Origin: Brachypodium distachyon
Taxonomy: Eukaryota; Streptophyta; Magnoliopsida; Poales; Poaceae
NCBI RefSeq assembly: GCF_000005505.3
Contig: NC_016133.3
Coordinates: 15,996,001-16,060,000 of the forward strand
DNA: 64,000 nt
Direction of reading: 5' to 3'
Both the position numbers and the translations under genes were made by a program. The notes beneath the pieces were generated by a model. It was not told the DNA's origin. It saw only the letters and a list, made by a program, of their open reading frames with translations, and ran no database searches. Positions 23,465 through 33,738 of this stretch are shown piece by piece (the first letter of the stretch is position 1; every line of letters begins with the position of its first letter).

Positions 23465-24235
23465 CCATGGAGCCACTGCTCCACTCGCATTCATCCCTGG
23501 GATTCACTTTTTCGAGATTGGTGCTAGTTACAAGGACTGGGCAAGACGCAGATTAGGTACTAACCATGATACAGATTATTTCATCCGCAGGACCCACACT
23601 CTGTACGCAGGCCTGCAGCCATGTCAGAGAAACTTCATTTCTTTTGCTCGGGCCACGCAGCCCCATGACACGTGCCGGTACTGCTGCATCAAGCCATTAA
23701 TTGTTGTTTTCTTTAACTTTTTTGCGAGAATGTTTTTTAAAACTTTGGCTGCATGACCAATTAATGAACTTTGTATCCTTTAGAAACATCCAAGGTGCCA
23801 AATGAAGAAAAATCTTGTGAAATATATTTTTGTTGTACATGTTGGTCAAACTTTGAAAGTTTGATAGCAACAAATATTATTCTTTTGTTTGACTGCCACA
23901 CTTCTAAACATTACCAACTTTGACCAACCTTATAACAAACATATACATACATTTTGAGAAATTTTGATTGTCCTATATGTACAGATAAAAAAACATATGG
24001 AGTAGTTCATAAAGTATCGTTACAGGACAATCCACCCGGTCAGTGAAAACAACTTAGGTCAGTGAAAACAATCTACATCTACAGCTCTTAAGAGCCACTG
24101 CTCCACCCGCATTCATCCCTTGGATTCAATTTTTCGAGATTGGTGCTAATTACAAGGACTGGGCAAGACGCAGATTAGGTACTAACCATGGTACAGATTA
24201 TTTCATCCGCAGGACCCACACTTTTCTGTGGAAGG
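23465..24235. repeat. Two direct copies of a ~135-bp segment
   Basis: Copies lie at about 23471-23605 and 24090-24225 and are nearly identical. Shared phrases include tttttcgagattggtgcta, acaaggactgggcaagacgc and agattatttcatccgcagga. The intervening 490 bp is AT-rich. No coding sense was found. Confidence 0.75.
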
Positions 24236-25004
24236 TCTGCCACATAGACGGAAATCTAGTTAACAGTACAGATTAAATTATCTACTAGTATATAGCTAGC
24301 TAGCTAGCCATCGATCTATTGTTCAGTATGTATTGCATTTGTTCAATATTGAGTTCTCCCATAGGAGTACTGTCATACTAAATCTCATATATGTGGAAGA
24401 AATTAGGCAAGACAAAGGTTGGGTTCCCAGGAGAATGAAATGTTCAGCCATTCTCTATTAGATATGCATATAAAACCCAGATATGCCTTTGTAGAGAGAG
24501 GCATAACTGATGTGGCGCCTTGCCATAGCAATACATAATATTGGAATCTTAGAATAGCCACATGCAATCATGTGAAACAATAATAAACATAAGACTGTTT
24601 TTTCTTTTGCAAAGACTCCAAAAAATAAACCCCAAAACTCCAAAAACAAAATATAGAAAGCAACACTTCTGCAGCATACATGGAGTAGTATGCTGAAAAT
24701 TCCAATAAGAACATCCAGAAGAAAATATATTATAAAGTCACATTGTCAAAATTCTAGAAAAAAATGGTTCGCATTTGCTATAGGCCGGGAAACCAATTTA
24801 ATATTATCACAACTCCCCTATTAATCTCCACGAGTATCTCATGTCCCCACTGAATTAGATATACGGTGATAAAAAGGCTAACCATATCAGGTGAATAAAT
24901 TACTCAATATATAAATAATATACATAAATATGTTTGTTTTCCCCATGCTAGACATAAAATAATATGACGCGCGTCACTCATGGTCATCCTTAGAAACATT
25001 GTGA

Positions 25005-25930
25005 ACACCCATTACAAAGCGTTGTTGTATATTTTGTGTATTAATATATATACACTCCCTGTGGAATAACCTTGGTATATGCACTAAATCATAATTAAAA
25101 TTAAGTCACATCTCCAAGATAATCCACAAATAACATCATGAAAAGTTTACTTAGCAAATGAATGAACATGGTCAAGTTGCAAACCCGATTGAGTATCGGC
25201 GTTGCCTTGGTCCTGTTGTGCATCATCCAAAACGGCTTTACCAGCTTCATGAATTAACAAGGAGTTTAATTAGAGGATTTAAAATTTCATAAAATTTATG
25301 AATTAATTTTAGGATGAAGTGGGCTACAATACATGTTTGCCGTTTGCAAAGCCATGTACTCCCTCCGTCCCATATTAAGTGACTCAAATTTGCTCAAATA
25401 TGGATATATCTATGCCTAAAAAGCGTCTAGATACATGTAATAGAAAGTCACTTAATATGGGACGGAGGGAGTATATGTTTTGATACTTGATAGTGAAAAA
25501 TACTCAAGAAACAAGGTGAAGAGAAACAGAAAAATTCATTTGCACCATATGCAAATTTATGGTGATAATAAAAGGCTGACCATATCCCTCATGGCTTCTC
25601 TCTACTCTTTCTCCTTTTTATTCTCCCATGACTAATTAGAAACATTGAGCAACACCCAATACAAAAGGCGTTGTATATCGTGTGTATTAATGTATGCATT
25701 CTACAACGTGTACACTTGGTTGAAAACCAACCTTGGTCTGTGCACTAAATCATGAAATTAAGTCACATATCTCTCCAAGACAATCCACAAATAACATCAT
25801 GAAGTTCACTTAACAAATGAATGAAAATGTCGGTTGAGTTGCAAACCTGATTGAGTATCGTTAGTGCCTTGGTCCTGTCATGGATCATCCAAAACGGCTT
25901 TACCAGCTGCATGAATAAACAAGGAGTCCA
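25005..25930. repeat. Two direct copies of a ~270-bp segment
   Basis: Copies lie at about 25008-25265 and 25650-25922. They share ccacaaataacatcatgaa, gttgcaaacc-gattgagtat and atccaaaacggctttaccag. On the minus strand the second copy contains an exon-like stretch: acceptor tcatgcag|CTGGTAAAGC and end CAATCAG|GTTTGC, open as LVKPFWMIHDRTKALTILNQ. The first copy has gaag in place of gcag. This may be a remnant exon of the gene cluster to the right; no family was recognised. Confidence 0.6.
25357..25473. mobile_element. Stowaway-type MITE with near-perfect ends
   Basis: 117 bp. The left terminus TACTCCCTCCGTCCCATATT is perfectly complementary to the right terminus AATATGGGACGGAGGGAGTA and the match continues inward. 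TA target duplication is present. It sits between the two copies of the 270-bp repeat. Confidence 0.85.
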
Positions 25931-26601
25931 TAGCGAAACAAAGAAATTCATTTGCACCGTTTGCAAATTCATGTATATACATGTACGAAACATCTATATA
26001 TATGGGGTGTGTAAACATGTACTGTTTGTTGTATATAAGAAAAGAGGAAAATTATACCAACTAAGAACTAGCTAGAGGAGTTGGATAACTAATTAATCAA
26101 TTTACAAATTGTTCACCTTCAACATAAATAGGATATTTTTTTGGGTAAAATCACATAAATTAAATAGGATATGACAGAACCATTTTTCCATAACGGAGAA
26201 CATATAATAAGAACCTAATATATGTGCTTGGCGTAGAGGAACACTAGCTAGCTAAAGAGTACTAGATCGATGTGGCGTGCAGTACTAGTGCAGCAATGTG
26301 CAGAAATGCTACAGTACCACATATTGCAACAGGGTTGAGACAATGATCACAATTCTACCGAACAAAGCTCAAACATAACTGTGCAAAGTCAAACTAATTA
26401 AGGGTTATTTGCCTCAAAACACCCAAAATGAACTAGGGCTCCTCAGAGCCTGGTATTTCAAAATAAATAGACAAATTCTGGAATTAAGATTTTTCTAATC
26501 AACATATGGATACATAACATTTATATACCAACGGTTTAGCACCCAAAAAAAAGTTATGCTACACAAATCTATCCATACATGATGTACTGTAAAGAAATGT
26601 A

Positions 26602-27596
26602 CTATATACCTGCTGTGTAGAAGGTGGAGAATGGATAAATATATGAGAAGCAAGCCGTTTCAAACACTCGCCGGTGCTCCTTGGTCTCCAAATCAAGCAT
26701 GAACACGCTCCGCCCTGTCTGGACGAAGATGGCATTTGCTTCCTCGGCGATCCCGATCACCTCCCGTGGCATCATCGGGTTGTGTAGATCTTCCTCATCA
26801 TCCACGGTGTAAGTCTCCCGTCGCATAATCCCATAGTTTCCACCCTCTTCCTCGCGATAGTAGAGCATCAAGATGGACACGCCTATCACGAACACAAGGC
26901 CAAGCCTCGCATCACCACCCCTAGCCGGTACGACGGTAAATTCCCGGTTATCCCCCAATCCCAGCGGAAGCGGAGTCCGTATCGTTTGCAAGGAACATGT
27001 TCCATCCAGTCTATACTCTAGCACTGTGCCGTCGGCCCCAGTCATCCAGTACACGGCAGCGTTGCGAACCGCGGTGCTCGGCTTGATGTCCAAGGAGCAC
27101 CCGCGGCCCATGATGGCCAGGCAGCTGCCCCATTCCCGGGTCTCGGGGTTGTACACGGACGCCATGGTCAAGTAGCCCCACGTGGCCGTTGCCGATGCCG
27201 ATGCCGTGGGTGGCACGCGAGGCATGTTGCTGTAGGCCAAGACGACGCCAAGGTGTCCCTCTGCCCGGATCAGCGCCGGGGTGCCGTAGAAGTGCGCGCT
27301 GTCCGGGGCAGGAATGGAGTCCTCGTGGCCGGTCAGAGGGTCCCAGAGGACCATGTTTAGGAGGTTGCCTGACTCTCCGATTATTCCGAGGAGCACGCGC
27401 CCGTGCTTGCAGTCGAAGACGTCGACCCTGCGGCGTTGGACGGCGGCGGGGACAGATTCATGGCGACGGCGGCCGTGGAGGTGGAGGCGCGGCCGAAGAA
27501 GAACGGAGCTCCATGGTCGTTGGAGAAGAAGCCCAGGAGCGGCGCTATGTTGCGGTCGTTGTCGGGGAACTGTGGAGGAAGTTTGTTTGCGACCAT
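26602..27596 (-). pseudogene. F-box-associated (F-box-less) gene, copy A, one frameshift
   Basis: An ATG at 27596 opens a frame reading LLGFFSNDHGAPFFFGRAS, typical of the segment that follows the F-box in large grass F-box families. Near 27430-27462 (a CCG/CGC-rich stretch) the family sequence jumps to another frame, RRRVDVFDCKHGRVLLG, and then runs without a stop to 26602 (MVLWDPLTGHE..., SLDIKPSTAVRNAAVYW, IFVQTGRSVFMLDLETK, ending FSTFYTAGI). No F-box helix precedes the ATG; instead there is leader-like sequence with aaaccctag. In intact relatives the F-box binds a SKP1 adaptor in an SCF ubiquitin ligase and this part would bind the substrate. Either the frameshift and missing F-box make it a pseudogene, or the minus-strand protein starts internally at about 27396. 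Two related copies lie to the right. Confidence 0.65.
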
Positions 27597-27599
27597 GGC

Positions 27600-28620
27600 G
27601 GAATTGAAACTCTAGCGTGCGGCCGGCGGCGGCTACGGCTAACTAGAGGAAACTGCTAGGGTTTTGGGAAGAAGAAGAAGAATAAGTGGCCGGCCGGGAT
27701 CTCCATCGGTGAAAGGAAACGCAGGCTGCCTGCGCGTGATCTATTACATTCCACTGAAAACTCAGCAACAACGCTCCGCGATCCGTAGCCAAGTCATAAC
27801 CGTTGCTGGTTTGTCTCTAGTCAACGAATAAATGGTTGGAAAAAAAACGGCCCCCGCAGCCCAAGAAGGCATGCGGCCATGGGCAGCAGGGAGGTAAGTT
27901 TATTGGGCGCAGGGATAGACCGAACGCGGGTTACGGGCATAGAGGACAGAGCTTGGGACCAATAGGACATGTGAAGAAGTCTGTTGTGGTGGGGCTGCAA
28001 CACATTTTATACTGTCTTCGTGACTGTAATTTTGTCAAATTGCAAATTTTTTCAAATTCGACTGGATTGAAATCTTTGGCTGATCCATAAATTATAACTG
28101 TGTGCACACTGAATTCAGATTTTTATTGAGTGTGAACTTCGTCAAAAAAAAATGTTGTAGCACGTGGTGGAAGACTGCAGTGTGGAGATGGGACCCTCGC
28201 CAACTATTAGATCAATGGGATACGAAGACTTGGGAATCAAGAAAAGAACATCCGGACAGCTAGGCCGGCCCAATAGGCTACCTAGGTAGGCTACATATAG
28301 TCATAATACTATACATATTAGACTTCTGTGCCAAAATTTAGGTATGGCGACGCTCACACTTTGCCATACTGTTGCGTCTGCCCCCGAGATCTTGTATATA
28401 TATGTATAAGCACAAATTTTGCAACCAGGCTGCAACCACCTCTTACGGCCCAACCAACCAAACGACCCTTGCACGGTGGGTGCAGTTATGGTGCGAGCAG
28501 CCCAACCAAACACACGCGAGTAATATGATGTTGCACGTTTCTATCATTGTTATTTTGTTTGTTTGATCACATAAAGACCGACCAAATATGCTATACTTGT
28601 TATTGCGAAACTAAATGATC
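27600..28620. other. Leader-like sequence and spacer, no gene
   Basis: The first about 100 bp resemble a 5' leader of copy A. The rest contains short open frames on both strands without recognisable content, plus low-complexity runs. Nothing further can be supported. Confidence 0.4.
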
Positions 28621-28624
28621 TTTT

Positions 28625-28935
28625 TTTAAATCAGAATACAAACGCAGACGTTCAACACACGCGCGTACATTCACCCCTATGAACATAACACGCACACCCT
28701 ACCCCTACGAGCACCTCCGAAAGACTAAGCCGGCAGATCTTGAAAGATTAACGGAAGTCACCGCAAACGCCTCGTTGTTGATGGGTACATCACCTACCAC
28801 TGAAAAAATGCTGCCGGTTAAATCCTGGAATAATCCAATAAAATGTAAAACCCATGTCAAGTTTAGAACTTGAGCCTGGATGGGCTTGTTCCACTACAAG
28901 GAACCAAGCCACCTAAGTGAGGATCAGTTCACAAA
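28625..28935 (-). mobile_element. SINE-like element
   Basis: Phrases cattcacccctatgaaca, ccctacccctacgagcacct, actgaaaaaatgctgccggt and taaatcctggaataatcc are characteristic of a common grass short interspersed element. Read on the minus strand, its head would lie at the right end, where GTTCTAAAC resembles a degenerate polymerase III B box. An A-rich/T-rich left end fits the tail. The family name was not fixed. Confidence 0.5.
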
Positions 28936-29004
28936 ACTAAATGAATTTTTCCTTTTCTTTGCAAAATAGGAGGCGTACTTCACCTCATCGTTACTATGAA
29001 CTTT

Positions 29005-29285
29005 GGTACCCTACAAGAAATATATTTATTTGTGAAACTTCATTTTGGTCACCAAATTAAACGTCACTATTTTTTATTTATGAAGATTTTGTAGCAAAAA
29101 AAGGGGTGTCACTGATGAGATTTAAAAATAAAATGTTTTCATGAATCGTCATACACATTTATGACCAAATCATATCAACATAAAGTGTATTAAAAAAACG
29201 TTCGTACTGACTTGACGTAACCACGTTGGGTCCTATGTGGCCGGTCTGATGCGAGTTTTGTGACCAAATCATGGTAAAACAAAAT
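29005..29285 (+). repeat. Dispersed ~270-bp repeat, copy 1
   Basis: It matches 31975-32245 closely in the same orientation: tttatttgtgaaacttcatt, ttggtcaccaaa..acgtcactatttt, acatttatgaccaaatca and ccacgttgggtcctacgtgg (a one-base variant here). It lies upstream of F-box-associated copy B's 3' side, while the other copy lies beside copy C. Confidence 0.75.
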
Positions 29286-29454
29286 CGGCCCAGCCCATGC
29301 TCCGAGCCCAATAGGTCAGCCCATTTTTTCTTTCAACTCTCGTGGCCAAAGTATTTCAGTCCATGTTGGTCGTCTAATTGGGTTGGTTCCAATAAATCAG
29401 CCCATTTAGAGGTTTCGGGGCTGATGTGGCACATTTAGGACGGTTTAGTGGGCG

Positions 29455-29870
29455 TGCACGGTGCACTAGTGCAGCAATGTGCAGAAATGCTACACTACCA
29501 CATGTCGCAACATATATATGAACTATTTGAAACAATGATCACAATTCTAGTGAACAAAGGATTATTGATTACAGTATACTCCCAAAATGTGGATCAAACA
29601 TAACTGTGCAAAGTCAAACTACGGGTTATTTGCCTCAAAACCCCCAAAATGAACTAGTGCTCCTTAGAGCCTGGTATGTCAAAATAAATAGATAACTTTT
29701 GAAATTAAGATTTTGCTAATCAGCATATCGATACATAACAAACATTTATATATCAACGGTTTAGCACCCAAAAGAAAAGTTATGCTACACAATCTTTGCT
29801 ACCACTACCTCAAAAAACCCCTCGAGTGGCGGTTGAAAACGGGGTTAGTGGCAGTGATCATGCCCGCCAT
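29455..29870. repeat. Duplicated 3' flank shared with copy A
   Basis: The block matches 26265-26640 with small indels: agtgcagcaatgtgcagaaa, tgtgcaaagtcaaacta, gggttatttgcctcaaaac and ccaacggtttagcacccaaa-like phrases. It shows that copies A and B were duplicated together with several hundred bases of downstream DNA. Confidence 0.75.
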
Positions 29871-30760
29871 TATATACATGTCGTGAATAAGGTGGATAAT
29901 GGATAAATACATGAGAAGCAAGCCCTTCCATAGACTCGCTGTTGCTGCTTGGTCTCTGAATTGAGCATGAACACGCTCCGCCCTGTCTGGACGAAGATGG
30001 CATTTTTGCCTCCGCGGCGAACCCAATCACCGCCCGGCCGTGGCATCATTGGGTTGGTGCCTTCTTCCTCATCATCCGTTGCTGTGTACTTCTCCCGTCG
30101 CACCAGCCCATAGTTCCCACCCTCTTCCTCACGATAATAGAGCATCACGATTTCGGACACGCCTAAGACGAATACAAGGCCAAGCGTCACATCACTACCC
30201 TTAGCTGGCATGATAGGAAACTCCCGGTAATTATTCCTCCATCCCACAGGGAGCGGAGTCTGTATCAGTTGCAAGGTATGTGTCTCAAGTTTATACTCTA
30301 GCAGCGTGCTGCCCCCCCCCCCCCCCCCCCCGCGCCCCACGGCCATCCAGTACATGGCAGTGTTGCGAACCACGGTGCTGGGTTTGATGTCGAAGGAGAA
30401 CCCGCAGCTCATGATGCCCCCCCCTCCCCCGCCCCTAGGTCCAGTTCTGGAAGCTGCATATACCGATGCCATGGTGTAGACGGGCATGGATGCTGATGCC
30501 GTGGGGCGGCGTGACGCGGCATATTGCTGTAGGCAATGACGACATGGAACAAGGACGTGTGGCCAGCGCCGGGGTGCCGTAGTTGTGCACTCTGAACGAA
30601 GCTGGAATGAAGTGCTTGTCGCCTGTCAGAGGGGCCTAGAGGACCAAGATGAGGATCTCACCTGAGGCTTCGGTTATCCCAAGGAGAGCACATCGTGGTC
30701 GTCAGAGAAGAAGCGAGGAGCGGAGGTGTGTTTGCGACCATCTCCATCTATCTTGTCGTG
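29870..30760 (-). pseudogene. F-box-associated gene, copy B, broken
   Basis: The family frame is recognisable as FDIKPSTVVRNTAMYWMA, LETHTLQLIQTPLPVGW, LGLVFVLGVSEIVMLYYREE and IFVQTGRSVFMLNSETK, ending near 29870. The N-terminal part (MEMVANTPPLL) appears near 30700-30750 in a different frame. Between them lie three long G/C homopolymers (about 30311-30330, 30416-30430, 30798-30808) that expand glycine runs or shift the frame. A shift inside the GGDWVRRGGKNAIFV region relative to copy A is also evident. No F-box is present. It is a pseudogene unless some C tracts are assembly errors. Confidence 0.65.
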
Positions 30761-31599
30761 TGGCTGGCTGGCGGTGCTATGGGTACCAGCCGGCCGGGGG
30801 GGGGGGGGATCAAGGGCGCCATGGCGCGACATACCAATTCCTCCACAGACGTCGCCGCTGCCACCATGGCGCTGAAGAAGTACATAACGCCTGTACACAT
30901 GCATCAAGAAGTGCATGACCTCCACCACCACACAAGCCGCAAATAGAGAGGAGCTGGCCGCCAAGAGGGAAGAAGTGGCCAGGATCTCGATCGGTGCAAA
31001 CAAAGGAAGTCATTTACACAGGCTGAGCTGCGCGTGATTGACAATTTCCACTAAAACTCAGCAACAGCTAGCCAAGTAATAATACTGGTTTGTCTGTAGT
31101 CAAGTAAAAATGTTTGTCTGCTTCCCTTAAAAAATGGTTTGTCTGCTAGTACAAGTTTTGGTTTTGCCAAAGAGTAATCTGAATTTGTAATTTCGTTTCG
31201 ATTCCAAATTTTGAGAACTAACTGGTACTTCTATACCTAAAGTGTGGTTCACATATATGTTTGCTGGAGAAAGTGGGGTTCACATTGCACCTCACATGTT
31301 TTTTGGCCAGCTGTATGTACGCATGTAGGGGGACCACTCTCATCGCACACAACTGCAATTTTTAGCCTACCAAGGTGTATCATGCACATGCATCAAAAGG
31401 CCGAGTTTATGTAACAACCCTAGTTTTTAGCACTTGGAAAACTTACAACAGTGGAAGTGGAAATTTGAAATCACTCAAAAACTTTATTGGAGTTCAATTG
31501 GGATTATTGGAATTTAAGCTTTTATTGGATTTATAAGAGGTTTTCGAATTAATATTTTTAATAGGAGGACTTTGAAATCTTTTCAAAACGAAATTGGTC

Positions 31600-31705
31600 A
31601 AACATGAAACCATCAAATTGTCATCTTAAATCTTCCATCCATCATGGCACGCTCGTCGATGTACACAGTTGAAACCATCGAATTAAATCTTCCATCCATC
31701 ATGGT
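31600..31705. repeat. Two direct copies of a ~65-bp unit
   Basis: taaatcttccatccatcatg occurs at about 31627 and 31684, and gaaaccatc-aatt occurs before each. This short tandem duplication lies beside copy C. Confidence 0.6.
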
Positions 31706-31714
31706 TCACATTGT

Positions 31715-31830
31715 ATGGCGGTAGTGGATGTGCGCGCGAAGAAGATGGGAGCGTCGTGATCGTTGGAGAAGAAGCCGAGGAGCGGAGGTGTGTTTGCTAC
31801 CATCTCCATGTATGTCACCGTATGGCTGGT
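31715..31830 (-). pseudogene. F-box-associated gene, copy C, N-terminal fragment
   Basis: On the minus strand MEMVANTPPLLGFFSNDHDA followed by PIFFARTS is clearly the same start as copies A and B. The frame runs into unrelated sequence after about 35 residues and no downstream part of the family is found. It is a 5' fragment of a third copy; the sequence just upstream (ggctgg-ggcgg phrases) also matches copy B's upstream flank. Confidence 0.6.
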
Positions 31831-31974
31831 GGCGGCAGCTACGGCTATAGGCCTGACTGGGAAACTACTAAGGGTCTACGGTTCTATGCTATGTACACTT
31901 GTTACCATGCGGCTGGCGGCGGCAATGGTCGTTGGGAAATTGCTAAGACCCAAAAAATATGCTATGTACACTTT

Positions 31975-32245
31975 GGTACCCTACAGAAGATATGTTTATT
32001 TGTGAAACTTCATTTTGGTCACCAAAACGTCACTATTTTTCACTTATGACGATTTAAAAAGTGGCGTCACTAACAAGATTTACCGATGTTTTTCATGAAA
32101 CGCCATAAACATTTATGACCAAATCAAATCAACAAGACGTGTATCGAAACAACCGTTCGTACTGGCTTGACCTGACCACGTTGGGTCCTACGTGGCCGGT
32201 CTGATGCGACAGTTTTGTGGTGAAACCAAATCATCGTAAAACAGT
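31975..32245 (+). repeat. Dispersed ~270-bp repeat, copy 2
   Basis: It is the partner of 29005-29285, same orientation, with scattered substitutions and small indels. Confidence 0.75.
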
Positions 32246-32421
32246 ACATCACCAAACTATAAAGAGAAATTGCAGCAGGGTTACAGCATCAACGAACGAG
32301 TAGATTTCTCTAAAATTAACAAAACATCGATGAAGATTTCTTTGTTGATGTGCAGTAATAAAGGAAATTTAAAGGCACAGGGGGTCGATGCATATATGCC
32401 TATAGCAAGTGCGAAACTCAC

Positions 32422-32597
32422 CGCAGGTCGCTGGGTGTATTCGGCCATCGTTGGGGCAGGAGCACCCGAACGCTTTGGCGCCGACTTCGTAGCAGCACCC
32501 GCCGCTGCAGGAATTGCACATGGCGTAGTCTCCAGGCACCGTCCAGTCCAGCAAGAACCCACACCTCACCATCTCCTTGTAGTCTCTTAATTGGGGT
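32422..32597 (-). pseudogene. LRK10L/WAK-type receptor ectodomain, orphan exon fragment
   Basis: The minus-strand frame reads MVRCGFLLDWTVPGDYAMCN and then CSGGCC...FGCSCPNDGRIHPATC, and stops at a good donor CTGCG|GTGAGTT (exon end at 32422). The Cys-rich pattern with C..CSGG, GC.CPNDG and a closing C is that of the WAK-associated C-terminal domain of LRK10L receptor kinases, which sits outside the cell just before the membrane helix. No signal peptide, membrane segment or kinase exon was found on either side. At about 32597 the frame is cut off by transposon-derived sequence. So it is a broken remnant. Confidence 0.6.
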
Positions 32598-33084
32598 CAC
32601 TAGTGGCACAAGTTTCTCTAAATGGGGTCAAAAAACGAAAATCTCGCTAAATGGGGTCAAAGCTGTAAAAAAGTAGAACTTGAGGGTAAGAAATGGAATT
32701 CACTCTTAATTTTGGTAACTGTTGTGCTCTCCCTGTCAGTTACCAGACATTGGATTTAGATGGCTTGTTTGATGAGTTCGGTGTCCCTGTTGGATCTATG
32801 CCCTGCAAGTAACCTTGGTCTGCCTCTCGGTCTCCGAAAGCCAAGACACATTGAATTTCAGCCACTTATTGAAAGGATTGCGAGTCGTTTGAAGCCATGG
32901 AAAGGAAAGCTCATGTCGAGACGTGGATGAATTATTTTGGTCAATTTCTGTGCTTTCGGTAATGACCACCTATTACCTCACATGTTTTGCTCGAAGTGTC
33001 TGGGCTATCAAGAAAATTGACAAGCTTTGCAGAAGTTTTCTTTGGACAGGTGAAGATCACGCACACTCAGCGGGAAGTGCTTGG

Positions 33085-33590
33085 TTAGTTGGAGGGGGTG
33101 GCCGTGATAGCCGCTCGAGAGAGATTGATTCGCTGCCTCGCTGGGCGGCGCCATTGCTAGAGGAAGAAGAAGGGGAGAGGAAGAAGAAGGAGAGGATGAA
33201 GAAAGAGAGAAGAGCTACCTTCCTGCCGCCGGCCGAGGCCATCCAATTTTGGCAGCGCTTTGCCGCCAGTGAGGATGAGAGCCGCAACTAGTCTCAGCTC
33301 CGGTCTTACTCTCTCTTTTTCTAAGGACAACGTACCAGTGACGGTGTAACTCGCAAGAACCGCCACAGGAATTTGGCGCTATGTGAGGATGGACACCAGT
33401 GGTGGTGGGACACGACACTAGAGGTCCACCACCAGTTTTGCGGTCCTGTTTCACTGCCACTGGTGACTGGCGGGGCACTGGCCTGCGTCCCCCTGAACAG
33501 CCTCCAGTGGCGGTGATGTCTTTGGCCCGGTTGAACCGTCATTGGAGAGGGTTCATGAGAGGAGTATTCTCTGATGCAGTATGTGCTCCA
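33085..33590 (-). mobile_element. CACTA-derived insert within LINE-A
   Basis: The insert carries the AGTGGCGGT-type motifs of the large CACTA element (accagtgacggtgtaact, ccagtggtggtggg, cagtggcggtgatg). It also has a GC-rich piece whose plus frame (GRDSRSREIDSLPRW ... ATFLPPAEAIQFWQRFAA) matches the minus frame of the big element's leader at 47305-47601 (GRDSSWREIEL ... GSNLPAAGAMEFWQSFAV). It is therefore an inverted fragment or small derivative of that family. Intact CACTA ends were not found at its borders. Confidence 0.6.
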
Positions 33591-33667
33591 AAAATCTACT
33601 GAGCTTTGGGTTTCAAAGATCTGCACCTTTTTAGAAGATCGCTGCTATTGAGGTGGCTCTGACTTGT

Positions 33668-33738
33668 TTGTCATTAGTAGCGGGTCCGGCCCGCCCGCCA
33701 CTGATAGACCGTAAGCTATTCCTCGTTTTGTAGTAGTG
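33668..33738 (-). mobile_element. CACTA terminus replacing ~265 bp of LINE-A
   Basis: The segment ends ..cctcgttttgtagtagtg, which on the minus strand is CACTACTACAAAACGAGG, a typical CACTA/EnSpm end; inside is the motif pair cgggtccggcccgcccgcca. In the second LINE-A copy the same place holds about 265 bp of LINE reverse-transcriptase sequence instead. Only one terminus is seen, so this is a solo end or a deletion derivative. Confidence 0.5.

Larger units (their letters stand above)
20722..26260. other. AT-rich spacer with duplications, no intact gene
   Basis: No reading frame here carries a recognisable domain. The stretch holds two sets of direct duplications and one clean MITE (listed separately). 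It also has a piece around 21630-21705 (gaaatgcggggtcgcccctc ... tttttattgcaaag) that resembles a shorter palindromic piece at 4480-4575; both look like an unidentified dispersed grass element. Confidence 0.5.

Noticed and set aside
31440..31600. tgtaacaaccctagtttttag as the start of an LTR
   Set aside because: Resembles some grass LTR starts, but no second copy, primer site or matching end could be found in the window.
32281..32609. Plus-strand and other minus-strand frames over the receptor fragment
   Set aside because: Only the minus frame with the CSGG/CPNDG cysteine pattern and a proper donor makes family sense; the others are shadows.
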